NCBI GenBank assembly: GCA_016704535.1
Contig: JADIZZ010000020.1
Coordinates: 62,001-126,000, forward strand
Direction of reading: 5' to 3'
Source: Betaproteobacteria bacterium
GTDB taxonomy: Bacteria; Pseudomonadota; Gammaproteobacteria; Burkholderiales; Burkholderiaceae_C
Length of the DNA stretch: 64,000 bases
The position numbers and the translations under genes are program-made. Within the stretch, counting starts at the first letter, position 1, and every line of letters starts with the position of its first letter. Shown one piece after another: positions 45,098 through 53,645 of the stretch. The notes below the pieces were generated by a model. That model did not search any database. It had not been told where the DNA came from and was given only the letters and a program-made list of their open reading frames with translations.

Positions 45098-45338
45098 GCA
45101 AAGGGCTGTCCGGGCGGGGCGCGGCGTGCGTGTGAAGCGCTGAGGAGCGCAGGGTTCATGGCCCGCGCGCAGCGCGCTCCCTCGTGGACACTTCTGGCGC
45201 ATCCTGTCTGAGCGTAGCGAACGAAGTGAGCGAAGCGAGTTATGCGCCGCGGCCATGGACCCGAGCACCGCAGGGCAGTCGGCGCGCAGCGCCGACCGCT
45301 TCAGTCGCACGCCGCGCCCCGCCCGGACAGCCCTTTGC
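45098..45338. repeat. Long imperfect palindrome, module B
   Basis: The outer 33 bp arms at 45098-45130 and 45306-45338 are exact reverse complements. Inner segments GGGTTCATGGCCCGCG and CGCGGCCATGGACCC pair with a mismatch. The 49 bp core at 45198-45246 is the reverse complement of the module A core, 48 of 49 bases. Confidence 0.85.
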
Positions 45339-45445
45339 CGCCACCACACGCAACGCGCGAAAACGGACGCTGAACGTCGGCAAAGGGCCGCAAGTAGCCG
45401 CTGGTTTCACTAAAGCCCCACTCCCGCTCAACGGGCCGCCGGTGC

Positions 45446-46087
45446 TCAGCTGGCCACGAGCAGGATGTGCAGGCGGCGCGGCCCGTGGGCGCCGAGCTGG
45501 ATGGTCTGCTCGATGTCGGCCGTGCGCGAGGGGCCCGAGATCACGTTCACCGTGCGCGGGATGGGATGGCCGGCGGCGCGCCACTTCGCCCAGAGGTCCT
45601 CGAAGTGCGCCACGACCTGGGCGGTGTGCACGACGACGATGTGGTTGTCGGGCACGAAGTTCAGCGTGCTGGGTGTTTCGGCACCCGAGAGCGTGACGAT
45701 GCCGCCCGACTCGGCCACCGCCGCGAAGCAGGGCGTGACGCTGCTGAGATCAGCGCGTACCGCGGCGCCGTATTGCACCTGCAGGCCTTCCGGCCAGGCC
45801 AACGTCCGCAGAGCACCCGAGGCGCGTAACTGCGGCGGCACGGGGATGGCCGCGAGGTAACGCGCCACGGCAGTGCCCACGTCGTCGATCGAGGCCAGGC
45901 GCTCGACCGTCGCGGCCTTCTCGACCATCTTGGCGACGAAACGTTCGACCACGTCGCCTGCAAAGGCCGGTATCGGTCCCGGGCCGGACAGCGGCGTGAT
46001 GGGCGCCGCCGCCGGACCGCTGCGGCCCAGCGACTGGCGGATCTGCGCCAGCACGCGTTCGCGGCCGACCATGTTGCCATTGCTCAT
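45446..46087 (-). CDS. lutC: LutC-family L-lactate utilisation protein
   Basis: 213 residues from MSNGNMVGRERVL, whose ATG overlaps the lutB stop (ATGA). LutC/YkgG family features are VAESGGIVTLSG, ETPSTLNFVPDNHIVVV and VNVISGPSRTADIEQTIQLGAHGPRRLHILLV. It forms the L-lactate oxidising complex with LutA and LutB. The end of the gene borders the repeat block. Confidence 0.94.
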   Translation of the reverse strand: MSNGNMVGRERVLAQIRQSLGRSGPAAAPITPLSGPGPIPAFAGDVVERFVAKMVEKAATVERLASIDDVGTAVARYLAAIPVPPQLRASGALRTLAWPEGLQVQYGAAVRADLSSVTPCFAAVAESGGIVTLSGAETPSTLNFVPDNHIVVVHTAQVVAHFEDLWAKWRAAGHPIPRTVNVISGPSRTADIEQTIQLGAHGPRRLHILLVAS

Positions 46088-47508
46088 GAGCGGACCCCCT
46101 TGCGCTGTTTCCAGGCCTGCTGGAAAGTCTGGCCCTGCGGCGCGGGCAGGTCGCGGGTGTGGGTCCAGCCGGCAGCCAGCGGCAGCCAACTCAGCGCGCC
46201 GCGACGCCGCCCCAGGCGGTGCATCAGCGGAATGCCGATGCCCATCAACGCGTGGTAGAGCGGCGCGCGCTTGGCCACCCAGGCCCAAGACTGCAGAGCC
46301 AGCTTCACCGGCCAGTGCGTCAGCCCGCCTTCGAACTGCTGGCGGCGGATCTCGCGCAGAAGTCCCGGCAGCGGGATCTTCACCGGGCACACCGTCTGGC
46401 AGCGGCCGTTCAGCGTGCATGCATTCGGCAGGTCGTAGGCCTTCTCGATGCCGTTGATCAGCGGCGTCAGTACCGAGCCCATCGGCCCTGGGTAGACCCA
46501 CCCGTAGGCGTGCCCGCCCACCGCGGTGTAGACCGGGCAGTGGTTCAGGCAGGCGCCGCAGCGTATGCAGCGCAGCATCTCGCGGAAAGGCCCGCCCAGC
46601 ATCTTCGAGCGTCCGTTGTCCACCAGCACCACGTGGTATTCCTGCGGGCCGTCGTGGTCACCCTCGCGACGCGGGCCGGTGCTGACGGTGGTGTAGGTCT
46701 CGGTCTCCTGGCCCGTAGCGCTGCGCGCCAGCAGGCGCAGGAAGGTGGAGGCGTCGTCGAGCGTGGGCACCACACGCTCGATGCCGCTGGTGACGATGTG
46801 CACCCGGGCCAGCGTCTGCGTGAGGTCGCCGTTGCCTTCGTTCGTCACGATGATGCTGCTGCCCGTTTCGGCCACCAGGAAGTTGCCGCCGGTGATGCCG
46901 ACATCGGCCTCGAAGTAGTGGCGGCGCAGCACCTGGCGCGCCTCGTTGACCATCTCGCTCACCTCGGTGAGGTGCTTGGTGTATCCCAATGGGCGGTGCG
47001 CCGTGTCGAAGAGGTCGGCCACCTGGGCGCGCGTCTTGTGCACGGCCGGCACGATGATGTGGCTGGGTGGCTCGTGGGCGAGCTGGATGATGTATTCGCC
47101 GAGGTCGGTCTCGACCACCTTGTGGCCTGCGGCCTCGAGCGCGTCGTTGAGGCCGATCTCCTCGCTGACCATCGACTTGCCCTTGGTGACGGTCTTGGCG
47201 CCCACGCGCTTGCAGATGCCCAGGATGATCTCGCGCGCCTCTTCGGCCGTGGACGCCCAGTGCACGTGACCGCCGCGGCGCGTCACCTCGGCCTCGTAGC
47301 GTTCGAGGTAGCCGTCCAGGTTCGCCAGCACGTGTTCCTTGACCTCGCGCGCCCGTTCGCGCAGGGCCTCGTACTCGGGCAGCGCCGCCACTTGCGCCGC
47401 GCGTTTGGCGACGAAGCCGCCGCTGGCGTGGTTCAGTGCCGCCTGCAGGCGCTTGTCGTGCAGCGCGACGTTGACGCGCTGCGGGAAGGTGTTGGTGGGT
47501 GCGTGCAT
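46084..47508 (-). CDS. lutB: LutB-family Fe-S protein of L-lactate oxidation
   Basis: 474 residues. The central LutB block is GITGGNFLVAETGSSIIVTNEGNGDL. Two [4Fe-4S] motifs follow, CIRCGACLNHCPVY (near 313) and CTLNGRCQTVCPVKIPL (near 363), then a C-terminal LutB_C region rich in Trp. It overlaps lutA (TGATG) and lutC. The complex oxidises L-lactate to pyruvate, which NifJ in this window could use further. Confidence 0.95.
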   Translation of the reverse strand: MHAPTNTFPQRVNVALHDKRLQAALNHASGGFVAKRAAQVAALPEYEALRERAREVKEHVLANLDGYLERYEAEVTRRGGHVHWASTAEEAREIILGICKRVGAKTVTKGKSMVSEEIGLNDALEAAGHKVVETDLGEYIIQLAHEPPSHIIVPAVHKTRAQVADLFDTAHRPLGYTKHLTEVSEMVNEARQVLRRHYFEADVGITGGNFLVAETGSSIIVTNEGNGDLTQTLARVHIVTSGIERVVPTLDDASTFLRLLARSATGQETETYTTVSTGPRREGDHDGPQEYHVVLVDNGRSKMLGGPFREMLRCIRCGACLNHCPVYTAVGGHAYGWVYPGPMGSVLTPLINGIEKAYDLPNACTLNGRCQTVCPVKIPLPGLLREIRRQQFEGGLTHWPVKLALQSWAWVAKRAPLYHALMGIGIPLMHRLGRRRGALSWLPLAAGWTHTRDLPAPQGQTFQQAWKQRKGVRS

Positions 47509-48287
47509 CAGCGAGCCCCGCGTTCGCCTTGGGCTTCACCGATGGCCGGCTGCGAGCCCATGCCGGCCAGCACCTCGGCCGTGTGCAGCACACGCACCGG
47601 AATGCCCTGTCGCTTCATGCGCCCCGCGATGTTCAGCAGGCAGCCCAGGTCGCCTCCCAGCAGCGTGGTGGCGCCGCTGGCCTGCACGTGGGCGATCTTG
47701 TCGTCGACCATCTTGGTCGAGATCTCGGGATACTTGACGCAGAAGGTGCCGCCAAAGCCGCAGCACTCCTCGGTGCCTTCCATTTCGACCAGCTTCAGCC
47801 CCTGCACACCGGCCAGCAACTGGCGCGGCTGGCGCTTGATGCCCAGCTCGCGCAGACCTGCACAACTGTCGTGGTAGGTCACGGTGCCGTCGTAGCGCGC
47901 GGCCACGGCCGGCACTTTCAACACATCGACCAGGAAGCTCATCAGCTCATGGCTGCGGCGCGACAGGTCTTCGGCGCGTGTGCGCCAGGCGGCGTCTTCC
48001 GTCGTGGTGCCTGAGAACAGCGCTGGGTAGTCGTGCCGCAGCGTGCCCATGCACGAACCGGAAGGCCCGACCACGGCATCAAAACCCTCGAAGGCCGCGA
48101 TGACCTTCATCGCGATCTGCCGGGCGTCGACGCTGTCGCCGCTGTTCAGCGCGGGCTGGCCGCAGCAGGTTTGCGCAGCCGGCACCTCCACTGCGCAGCC
48201 CGCGTCCTCCAGCAACTTCACGGCGGCGAAGGCCACGCTAGGGCGCATGAGGTCGGCCAGACAGGTGACGAACAGTCCTACGCGCAT
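47508..48287 (-). CDS. lutA: LutA-family Fe-S oxidoreductase subunit
   Basis: 259 residues from the ATG at 48287; an upstream TTG two codons away is less likely. Two cysteine-rich CCG domains are seen, with AAQTCCGQPALNSGD and GTEECCGFGGTFCVKYPEIS. They bind Fe-S clusters as in heterodisulfide reductase. First gene of lutABC; a 9/10 FNR box lies about 67 bp upstream in the region shared with fnr. Confidence 0.95.
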   Translation of the reverse strand: MRVGLFVTCLADLMRPSVAFAAVKLLEDAGCAVEVPAAQTCCGQPALNSGDSVDARQIAMKVIAAFEGFDAVVGPSGSCMGTLRHDYPALFSGTTTEDAAWRTRAEDLSRRSHELMSFLVDVLKVPAVAARYDGTVTYHDSCAGLRELGIKRQPRQLLAGVQGLKLVEMEGTEECCGFGGTFCVKYPEISTKMVDDKIAHVQASGATTLLGGDLGCLLNIAGRMKRQGIPVRVLHTAEVLAGMGSQPAIGEAQGERGAR

Positions 48288-48353
48288 GGCCAAGCGAATC
48301 TCCCGGGCAGGTGGCGGCAGGTTGCGACTCTATCGGCGCATCGTCGACTCGGG

Positions 48354-48367
48354 TTGATGCAGATCAC
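48354..48367. promoter_or_regulatory. Candidate FNR box between lutA and fnr
   Basis: TTGATGCAGATCAC matches the FNR consensus at 9 of 10 positions. It is 66 bp from the lutA ATG and 111 bp from the fnr ATG, so it may place lactate oxidation under FNR control, provide autoregulation, or both. Confidence 0.6.
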
Positions 48368-48478
48368 TTCCCAGGGCAGCGCTGCGCCGTGCCGGTGCAC
48401 CGGTTCTTCGCCGATGCCTTGAGTTAGGGCAAAGCCAGGGTTTTCCATAGTCCTAGCATTCCCACCAGGGTGAGACGC

Positions 48479-49261
48479 ATGTTCGTGAGCCGCCCTGGAA
48501 CCGGACGTACCATGGACCAGCGTGTCGCCAAGCTCCCGCACACATCCCCCACCACGGTGGTGTGCTCGGGCTGCAATCTGCGTGAGATCTGCCTTCCCGT
48601 GGGCTTGACCATGCCCGAGTTGCTGCAGGTGGACGAGCGCATGGTCACGTCGCGCCACAGGGTCGCGCGGGGCGAAAAGCTGTTCCAGACCGGCGACCGG
48701 TTCGAGAGCGTCTACGCCGTGTGGACCGGCTTCTTCAAGACCTGCATCGCCTCGAAGGACGGGCGCGAGCAGGTCACCGGCTTCCAGATGGGTGGCGAAC
48801 TCATCGGGATGGATGGCATCGGCACGCGGCGCCACGAGGTCGACGCGGTGGCGCTGGAGGATGCCCAGGTCTGCGTCATTCCGTACGACGACCTGGAGGC
48901 GTTGTCGTTGCAGATCAATTCTCTGCAGCAGCAGTTTCACCGCATCATGAGCCGCGAGATCGTGCGCAACCACAGCGTGATGCTGCTGCTGGGCAGCATG
49001 CACGCCGAAGAGCGCCTGGCTGCCTTCCTGCTGAATCTGACCCACAGGCTGCAGGCGCGCGGCTTCTCGTCGTCGTCGGTGGTGCTGCGCATGAGCCGCG
49101 AGGAGATCGGCAGCTACCTCGGGCTCAAGCTGGAAACCGTGAGCCGCACCTTCTCGAAGTTCCAGGCCGAGGGCCTGCTCTTCGTGCGTCACCGGCAGAT
49201 CCAGATCACCGACCCGGTGGGTCTGCAGCAGCTGATCGACGGCGGCGCCGAGGCCGATTAA
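48479..49261 (+). CDS. fnr: FNR-type oxygen-sensing transcription regulator
   Basis: 260 residues from the ATG at 48479, preceded by AGGGTGAG; GTG at 48470 and ATG at 48512 are alternatives. The [4Fe-4S] ligands are Cys29, Cys32, Cys38 and Cys132 (in AQVCVIPYDDL), equivalent to E. coli Cys20, 23, 29 and 122. The helix-turn-helix SREEIGSYLGLKLETVSRTF has the E-x2-SR set that reads TTGAT half-sites. It is therefore an active oxygen sensor rather than a Crp or DNR relative. The stop overlaps that of nqrM on the other strand. Confidence 0.95.
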   Translation: MFVSRPGTGRTMDQRVAKLPHTSPTTVVCSGCNLREICLPVGLTMPELLQVDERMVTSRHRVARGEKLFQTGDRFESVYAVWTGFFKTCIASKDGREQVTGFQMGGELIGMDGIGTRRHEVDAVALEDAQVCVIPYDDLEALSLQINSLQQQFHRIMSREIVRNHSVMLLLGSMHAEERLAAFLLNLTHRLQARGFSSSSVVLRMSREEIGSYLGLKLETVSRTFSKFQAEGLLFVRHRQIQITDPVGLQQLIDGGAEAD

Positions 49262-49482
49262 GCCGCGTCAGTGGCGCCAGCTCCATCTGCGGCCCCACGC
49301 TTGCGGTTCGGGCAGGTGGCGCAAGAGAGCTTCTCGCCGCGGGCCGTGTGCAGTGCCGGCCCGCCGCACGAGCCGCGCAGGCAGGGCCGCTTGAAGATCA
49401 CACCCACGGCCATGGCGGCCACGGCGAGGCCGATGGCCAGCAGCACCACCAGGAACACGGGCAGGAAGTCGGCCAGCGTCAC
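49258..49482 (-). CDS. nqrM: NqrM, Na+-NQR maturation protein
   Basis: 74 residues from a GTG at 49482 (VTLADFLPVFLVV); upstream frame is shadow. One membrane helix (about 6-29) is followed by KRPCLRGSCGG and CATCPNRKR, the four-cysteine arrangement of NqrM (DUF539). NqrM is needed to install the iron centre of the NqrD-NqrE pair. It is the last gene of the nqr cluster, 58 bp after apbE. Confidence 0.88.
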   Translation of the reverse strand: MTLADFLPVFLVVLLAIGLAVAAMAVGVIFKRPCLRGSCGGPALHTARGEKLSCATCPNRKRGAADGAGATDAA

Positions 49483-49540
49483 TGGACTGCTCTCCGCGCT
49501 GCGCGCGCCGGGATGAGCGCTTTGGAGCGGCCCGGCCCGC

Positions 49541-50617
49541 TCATGCCACGGCCCGCGCCCCCAGCGCCGCGAAGGCTGGCGTGGTGGTCTCGACGAAACG
49601 CCCGTCACTGCCGCGCACGACGAAGTGCGCTGCCAGTTGCAGCTGCGTGGCGGCTTCGAGCCCACGCTGCGGGCCCATCACGAAGAGCGCGGTGGACCAC
49701 GCGTCGGCCGTGGTGCAGTCGTCGGCCACCACGCTGACCGAGGCCAGCGCATGCGCCACCGGCGCGGCGGTGGCGGGGTCGATCTCGTGCGAGTAGCGGC
49801 GGCCCTGATGCATGAAGAAGTTTCGGTAGTCGCCGGAGGTGGCCAAGGCGCGACCTGACAGGGGCACGAGCCGCAGTGCACGCTGTGGCATGGCGTCGGG
49901 CAGCTCGATGGCCAGCTGCCAGGGCTGGCCCTGCGCGTTGCGGCCGCGTGTGCGGATCTCGCCGCCCACCTCGACCATGTAGTCGGCCTGGCCCAGGGCA
50001 TCGAGCGCCAAGGCGACCTGGTCCACGCCATAACCCTTGGCGATGCCCGACAGGTTGGCGTGCACCGCGTGCTGCCGTGTCAGCGTGCCGGCGGCGGCGT
50101 CCAGCTGCAGCGCGCCAGGCGGGGTGCTGGCCCGGAGTTCGGCCAGGGTGGTTTCAGGCACCACCTGGCGCGCGGCGGCGGCCGGGCCGAAGCCCCAGGC
50201 GTCGACGGCGCGGCCGACAGCCACGTCGAAGGCGCCGCCCGAGGCGGCGTGCACCGCTTGTGCGGCCTGGAACACGCTCAAGGTCGGTGCCGACAGGGTG
50301 AAGGCCTGCCCGAGCGGCTGTCGGTTGAAGCGCGACAGCTCGGACTCCGCGTCGTAGTGCGACATGCGGCCGACCACGTCGCCCAGCGCCTGATCGATCG
50401 CACGCTGCACAGCCGCCAGCGCGGCCTCGGTCAGGCGGGCACCGGCCAGCTTGATGGTGTAGCTCGAACCCATGCTCAGGCCGCTGAGCACCTGTGCACC
50501 GGCGGCGGGCAGTTCGGTGAAGGCGTCACGGCGGCCGCAGCCGGTGACCAGCAGCGCAAACGCGCCCAGGCCGGTGGCCAGCGCAGCGCGGCGTGTGGGG
50601 TGGGTGGGCATGTGCAT
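49541..50617 (-). CDS. apbE: ApbE, FAD:protein FMN transferase
   Basis: 358 residues. The N-terminus TRRAALATGLGAFALLVTGCG looks like a signal with a lipobox (Cys27). The family blocks MGSSYTIKLAG, VGRMSHYDAESELSRFN, AVHANLSGIAKGYGVD, GGEIRTRGRN and SGDYRNFFMHQGRRYSHEID are present. It attaches FMN by a phosphoester bond to the Thr of SGAT motifs in NqrB and NqrC, both present here. Confidence 0.95.
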   Translation of the reverse strand: MHMPTHPTRRAALATGLGAFALLVTGCGRRDAFTELPAAGAQVLSGLSMGSSYTIKLAGARLTEAALAAVQRAIDQALGDVVGRMSHYDAESELSRFNRQPLGQAFTLSAPTLSVFQAAQAVHAASGGAFDVAVGRAVDAWGFGPAAAARQVVPETTLAELRASTPPGALQLDAAAGTLTRQHAVHANLSGIAKGYGVDQVALALDALGQADYMVEVGGEIRTRGRNAQGQPWQLAIELPDAMPQRALRLVPLSGRALATSGDYRNFFMHQGRRYSHEIDPATAAPVAHALASVSVVADDCTTADAWSTALFVMGPQRGLEAATQLQLAAHFVVRGSDGRFVETTTPAFAALGARAVA

Positions 50618-50650
50618 CGTGGGATGTTCCTGAAGTAGGGGTACGGCAAC

Positions 50651-51115
50651 TCAGGCGGAGCCTTCGGTGTCGCCGGTGGCCGGGTCGACGTGCAAGGCCT
50701 GCGTGAAGGCGGGCTGACCCCGGCGGACAATCTGGTAGACGAGGTCGCGCATCGACACCAGGCCGTGAACCACAGGCCCGTCGATGACCAGCAGGTGGCG
50801 GTGGCGGCGCAGGTGCATCAGTGCCATCGCGGCTTCGACTGTGGTGCCGGGCGAGACGAAGCGCACGTCGCGCGTCATCACCAGCGAAATGGGCGTGGTC
50901 TTGGGGTCCAGGCCCGGACGCACCACGCGCATCATCAGGTCGCGTTCGGTGAAGATGCCGGCCACCAGCTGCTCCTCGGTCATCACCATCACGGCACCGA
51001 TCTCGCGTTCGGCCATGATTTCGACGGCCTCGCCCACGGTGGCGCTGGCGGGCACCGAGAACAGCTCGTCCGTGCCGCGGTCGCGCACCACTTCTTCGAT
51101 CAGCATCTGGTTCAT
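50651..51115 (-). CDS. CBS-domain-pair protein inside the nqr cluster
   Basis: 154 residues from MNQMLIEEVV. Two CBS domains, about 15-70 (ASATVGEAVEIMAEREIGAVMVM) and 78-135 (GTTVEAAMALMHLRRHRHLLVIDG), form a Bateman module, which commonly binds adenine nucleotides. There is no effector domain, so it probably regulates another protein or redox state. It lies 29 bp after nqrF and 33 bp before apbE in the same direction. A CBS gene here is not part of the standard nqr operon. Confidence 0.9.
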   Translation of the reverse strand: MNQMLIEEVVRDRGTDELFSVPASATVGEAVEIMAEREIGAVMVMTEEQLVAGIFTERDLMMRVVRPGLDPKTTPISLVMTRDVRFVSPGTTVEAAMALMHLRRHRHLLVIDGPVVHGLVSMRDLVYQIVRRGQPAFTQALHVDPATGDTEGSA

Positions 51116-51144
51116 CGCGTATCTCTCATGGCAGGGCCTGTCGA

Positions 51145-52368
51145 TCAGCCGAAGTCGTCGAGCATGATGTTCTCGCGGTCCACGCCCAGCGACAGCAGCA
51201 TGTCGATGACGGCCTTGTTCATCACACCCGGGCCGCACATGTAGTACTCGATGTCCTCGGGCGCGGGATGCTGGTTCAGGTACTGGTCACGCAGCACGTT
51301 GTGAATGAAGCCCGTCGCGCCGGTCCAGTTGTCTTCGGGCAGCGGTTCCGACAAGGCCAGATGCCACTCGAAATTCGGGTTGCTGGCCGCCAACGCGTCG
51401 AACTCGTCGACGTAGAAGGCTTCCTTCAGGCTGCGCGCGCCGTACCAGAAGGTCATCTTGCGCTGGCTCTTCAGCCGCTTGAGCTGATCGAAGATGTGCG
51501 AGCGCATCGGCGCCATGCCCGCACCTCCGCCAATGAAGCACATCTCCTTGTTCGTCTCGCGCGCGAAGAACTCGCCGAAGGGGCCCGAGACGGTGAGCTC
51601 GTCGCCTGGCTTCAGGTTGAAGACGTAGCTGCTCATGATGCCGGGCGGGATCTCGGTCTTGTAGCCCGGCGGGAAGGCGATGCGGATGGTGAAGAGCAGC
51701 TCGCCCTTTTCGAGCGGGTAGTTGGCCATCGAGTAGGCGCGCTCGATAGGCTCGGTCAGCACAGACTTGAAGCGCCAGAGGTCGAACTTGTCCCAGTCTT
51801 CGCGGTAGGGCGGCTCGATGTCGAAGCTCTTGAAGTCGATCGCATGCGGCGGGCATTCCAGCTGCATGTAGCCGCCGGCACGGAAGGGCACTTCGTCACC
51901 TTCGGGCAGTGCCAGCTTCAGTTCCTTGATGAAGGTGGCCACGTTGTGGTTGCTGACGACCTTGCAGCGCCACTTGCGCACGTCGAAGATCTCGGGCGCG
52001 ATCTCGATGGCCATGTCGTGCTTGACCTTCACCTGGCAAGCCAGCCGGCAGCCGCGCTTGGCCTCGCCGCGGTTGATGAAGCCGGTTTCGGTGGGAAGCA
52101 GGGCACCGCCGCCGCTCTTCACGACGACTTCGCAGACGCCGCAGGCGCCTTTGCCGCCGCAGGCCGAGGGGATGAAGATCTTGTTGTCGCCCAGCGTGCC
52201 GAGCAGGGTGTTGCCGGCCGCCACCTTCAGCGACTTGGAAGCGTCGTTGTTGATGGTGATGGTGACTTCGCCTGACGAGACCAGGCGTCGGCGTGCGCCC
52301 AACAGCAAGCCCACCAGGGCCAGCACGACGGCCGTGAACATCACGACGCCGGAGACGATCTCGGTCAT
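51145..52368 (-). CDS. nqrF: NqrF, NADH-oxidising subunit of Na+-NQR
   Basis: 407 residues. An N-terminal membrane helix (about 5-25) leads to a [2Fe-2S] domain with CGGKGACGVCEV and a later CRLAC. The FAD site is RAYSMANYP, and the NADH site CFIGGGAGMAPMRSHI ends with a C-terminal YYMCGPGVMN. It takes electrons from NADH and feeds NqrD/E. The presence of NqrA and SGAT-bearing NqrB/C shows NQR rather than RNF. Confidence 0.97.
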   Translation of the reverse strand: MTEIVSGVVMFTAVVLALVGLLLGARRRLVSSGEVTITINNDASKSLKVAAGNTLLGTLGDNKIFIPSACGGKGACGVCEVVVKSGGGALLPTETGFINRGEAKRGCRLACQVKVKHDMAIEIAPEIFDVRKWRCKVVSNHNVATFIKELKLALPEGDEVPFRAGGYMQLECPPHAIDFKSFDIEPPYREDWDKFDLWRFKSVLTEPIERAYSMANYPLEKGELLFTIRIAFPPGYKTEIPPGIMSSYVFNLKPGDELTVSGPFGEFFARETNKEMCFIGGGAGMAPMRSHIFDQLKRLKSQRKMTFWYGARSLKEAFYVDEFDALAASNPNFEWHLALSEPLPEDNWTGATGFIHNVLRDQYLNQHPAPEDIEYYMCGPGVMNKAVIDMLLSLGVDRENIMLDDFG

Positions 52369-52378
52369 GGTGCGCGCC

Positions 52379-52993
52379 TCACAGCTGGATGCCCGAGAAC
52401 ATCATGAAGGCAATGGACATCAGCCCTGCCGTGACGAAGGTGATGCCCAGCCCGCGCAGGCCCGCCGGCACGTCGGAATAGACCATCTTTTCGCGGATGG
52501 AGGCGATGGCCACGATGGCGATCAGGAAGCCGAAGCCGGAGCCGAAGCCGAAGACCACGCTCTCGCCGAAGGTGTAGTTGCGCTCCTGCATGAAGAGCGA
52601 TCCACCGAGGATGACGCAGTTCACCGCGATCAAGGGCAGGAACACGCCCAGCGTGGTGTAGAGACCGGGCAGGAAGCGGTCGACCGCCATCTCCACCACC
52701 TGCACGGCCGCGGCGATCGTGCCGATGAAGAGGATGAAGGCCAGGAAGGTGAGGTCGACCTTGGCCAGCGACGGCGACAGCCAGCCCAAAGCGCCCTCGG
52801 CCAGCAGGTGCACCAGGATCAGGTTGTTCAGCGGCACGGTGAGCATCTGCACGAACACGACCGCGGCGCCCAGGCCGATGGCCGTTTCCACCTTCTTGCT
52901 GCAGGCCAGGAAGGAACACATGCCCAGGAAGAAGGCCAGGGCCATGTTCTCCAGGAACGTGGCCTTGATGGCGATGTTGAGGTAGTGCTCCAT
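52379..52993 (-). CDS. nqrE: NqrE membrane subunit
   Basis: 204 residues with six hydrophobic segments. ENMALAFFLGMCSFLACSKKV near the start and LIAVNCVILGGSLFM in the middle are NqrE signatures; each carries a Cys that helps bind the iron centre shared with NqrD. The start is 4 bp from the end of nqrD. Confidence 0.97.
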   Translation of the reverse strand: MEHYLNIAIKATFLENMALAFFLGMCSFLACSKKVETAIGLGAAVVFVQMLTVPLNNLILVHLLAEGALGWLSPSLAKVDLTFLAFILFIGTIAAAVQVVEMAVDRFLPGLYTTLGVFLPLIAVNCVILGGSLFMQERNYTFGESVVFGFGSGFGFLIAIVAIASIREKMVYSDVPAGLRGLGITFVTAGLMSIAFMMFSGIQL

Positions 52994-52997
52994 GGCG

Positions 52998-53645
52998 CTA
53001 GTCTTTTTCCTGGAGTTCGGGCTTCCAGGTGCGCAGGCCCCAGATGATCAACGCGATGAGGAAGAGGCCCGAGGGCGCCAGCAGCATCAGGCCGTTGGGT
53101 TCGTACCAGCCACCGTTCTTGGTGAGCTTCAGCAATTCCACGCCGAACAGCGTGCCGGCGCCCAGCAGTTCGCGTGCGAAGCCGACCATCAGCAGGATCA
53201 ACGCGTAGCCCAGCCCGTTGCCCAGACCATCGAGGAAGCTGATCCAGGGCGGGTTCTGCATCGCGAAGCCTTCGGCGCGGCCCATGACGATGCAGTTGGT
53301 GATGATCAGGCCGACGAAGACCGAGAGTTCCAGCGACAGTTCGTACAGGTAGGCCTTGAGCACCTGGTCGACCACGATCACCAGCGAGGCGATGATGGCC
53401 AGCTGCACGATGATGCGGATGCTGCCTGGCGTGTGGTTGCGCACCAGGCTCACCGCCAGGTTGGCCAACGCGGTGACCAGCGTGACGCCGATGCCCATCA
53501 CCAGCGCCTTGTCCATGCGCGTGGTGACGGCCAGCGCCGAGCAGATGCCCAGCACCTGCACCGCGATAGGGTTGATGCTGATGACCGGGCTGAGCAGCGC
53601 GGCCTTCTCCTTCTTGCCGAACAGCGCAGACGCGGCCGTGCTCAT
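52998..53645 (-). CDS. nqrD: NqrD membrane subunit
   Basis: 215 residues with six hydrophobic segments. NPIAVQVLGICSALAVT and GLIITNCIVMGRAEGFA carry the two cysteines that pair with those of NqrE. It forms part of the Na+ path. Its ATG overlaps the nqrC stop (ATGA). Confidence 0.97.
   Translation of the reverse strand: MSTAASALFGKKEKAALLSPVISINPIAVQVLGICSALAVTTRMDKALVMGIGVTLVTALANLAVSLVRNHTPGSIRIIVQLAIIASLVIVVDQVLKAYLYELSLELSVFVGLIITNCIVMGRAEGFAMQNPPWISFLDGLGNGLGYALILLMVGFARELLGAGTLFGVELLKLTKNGGWYEPNGLMLLAPSGLFLIALIIWGLRTWKPELQEKD

Larger units (their letters stand above)
44689..45445. other. 757 bp intergenic block without genes
   Basis: No reading frame here has coding character: frames that are open translate to runs such as SERSERSE, produced by the repeats. 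The block holds two large imperfect palindromes (44829-45047 and 45098-45338), whose 49 bp cores are in opposite orientation, plus about 140 bp upstream and 107 bp downstream with no evident features. A promoter for the dehydrogenase must lie near 44700-44800 if it is not read through from lutC. Confidence 0.8.

Noticed and set aside
44829..45338. Integron attC sites or a CRISPR array
   Set aside because: No GTTRRRY-type ends, no integrase or cas genes, and no regularly spaced short repeats; the elements are two long palindromes.
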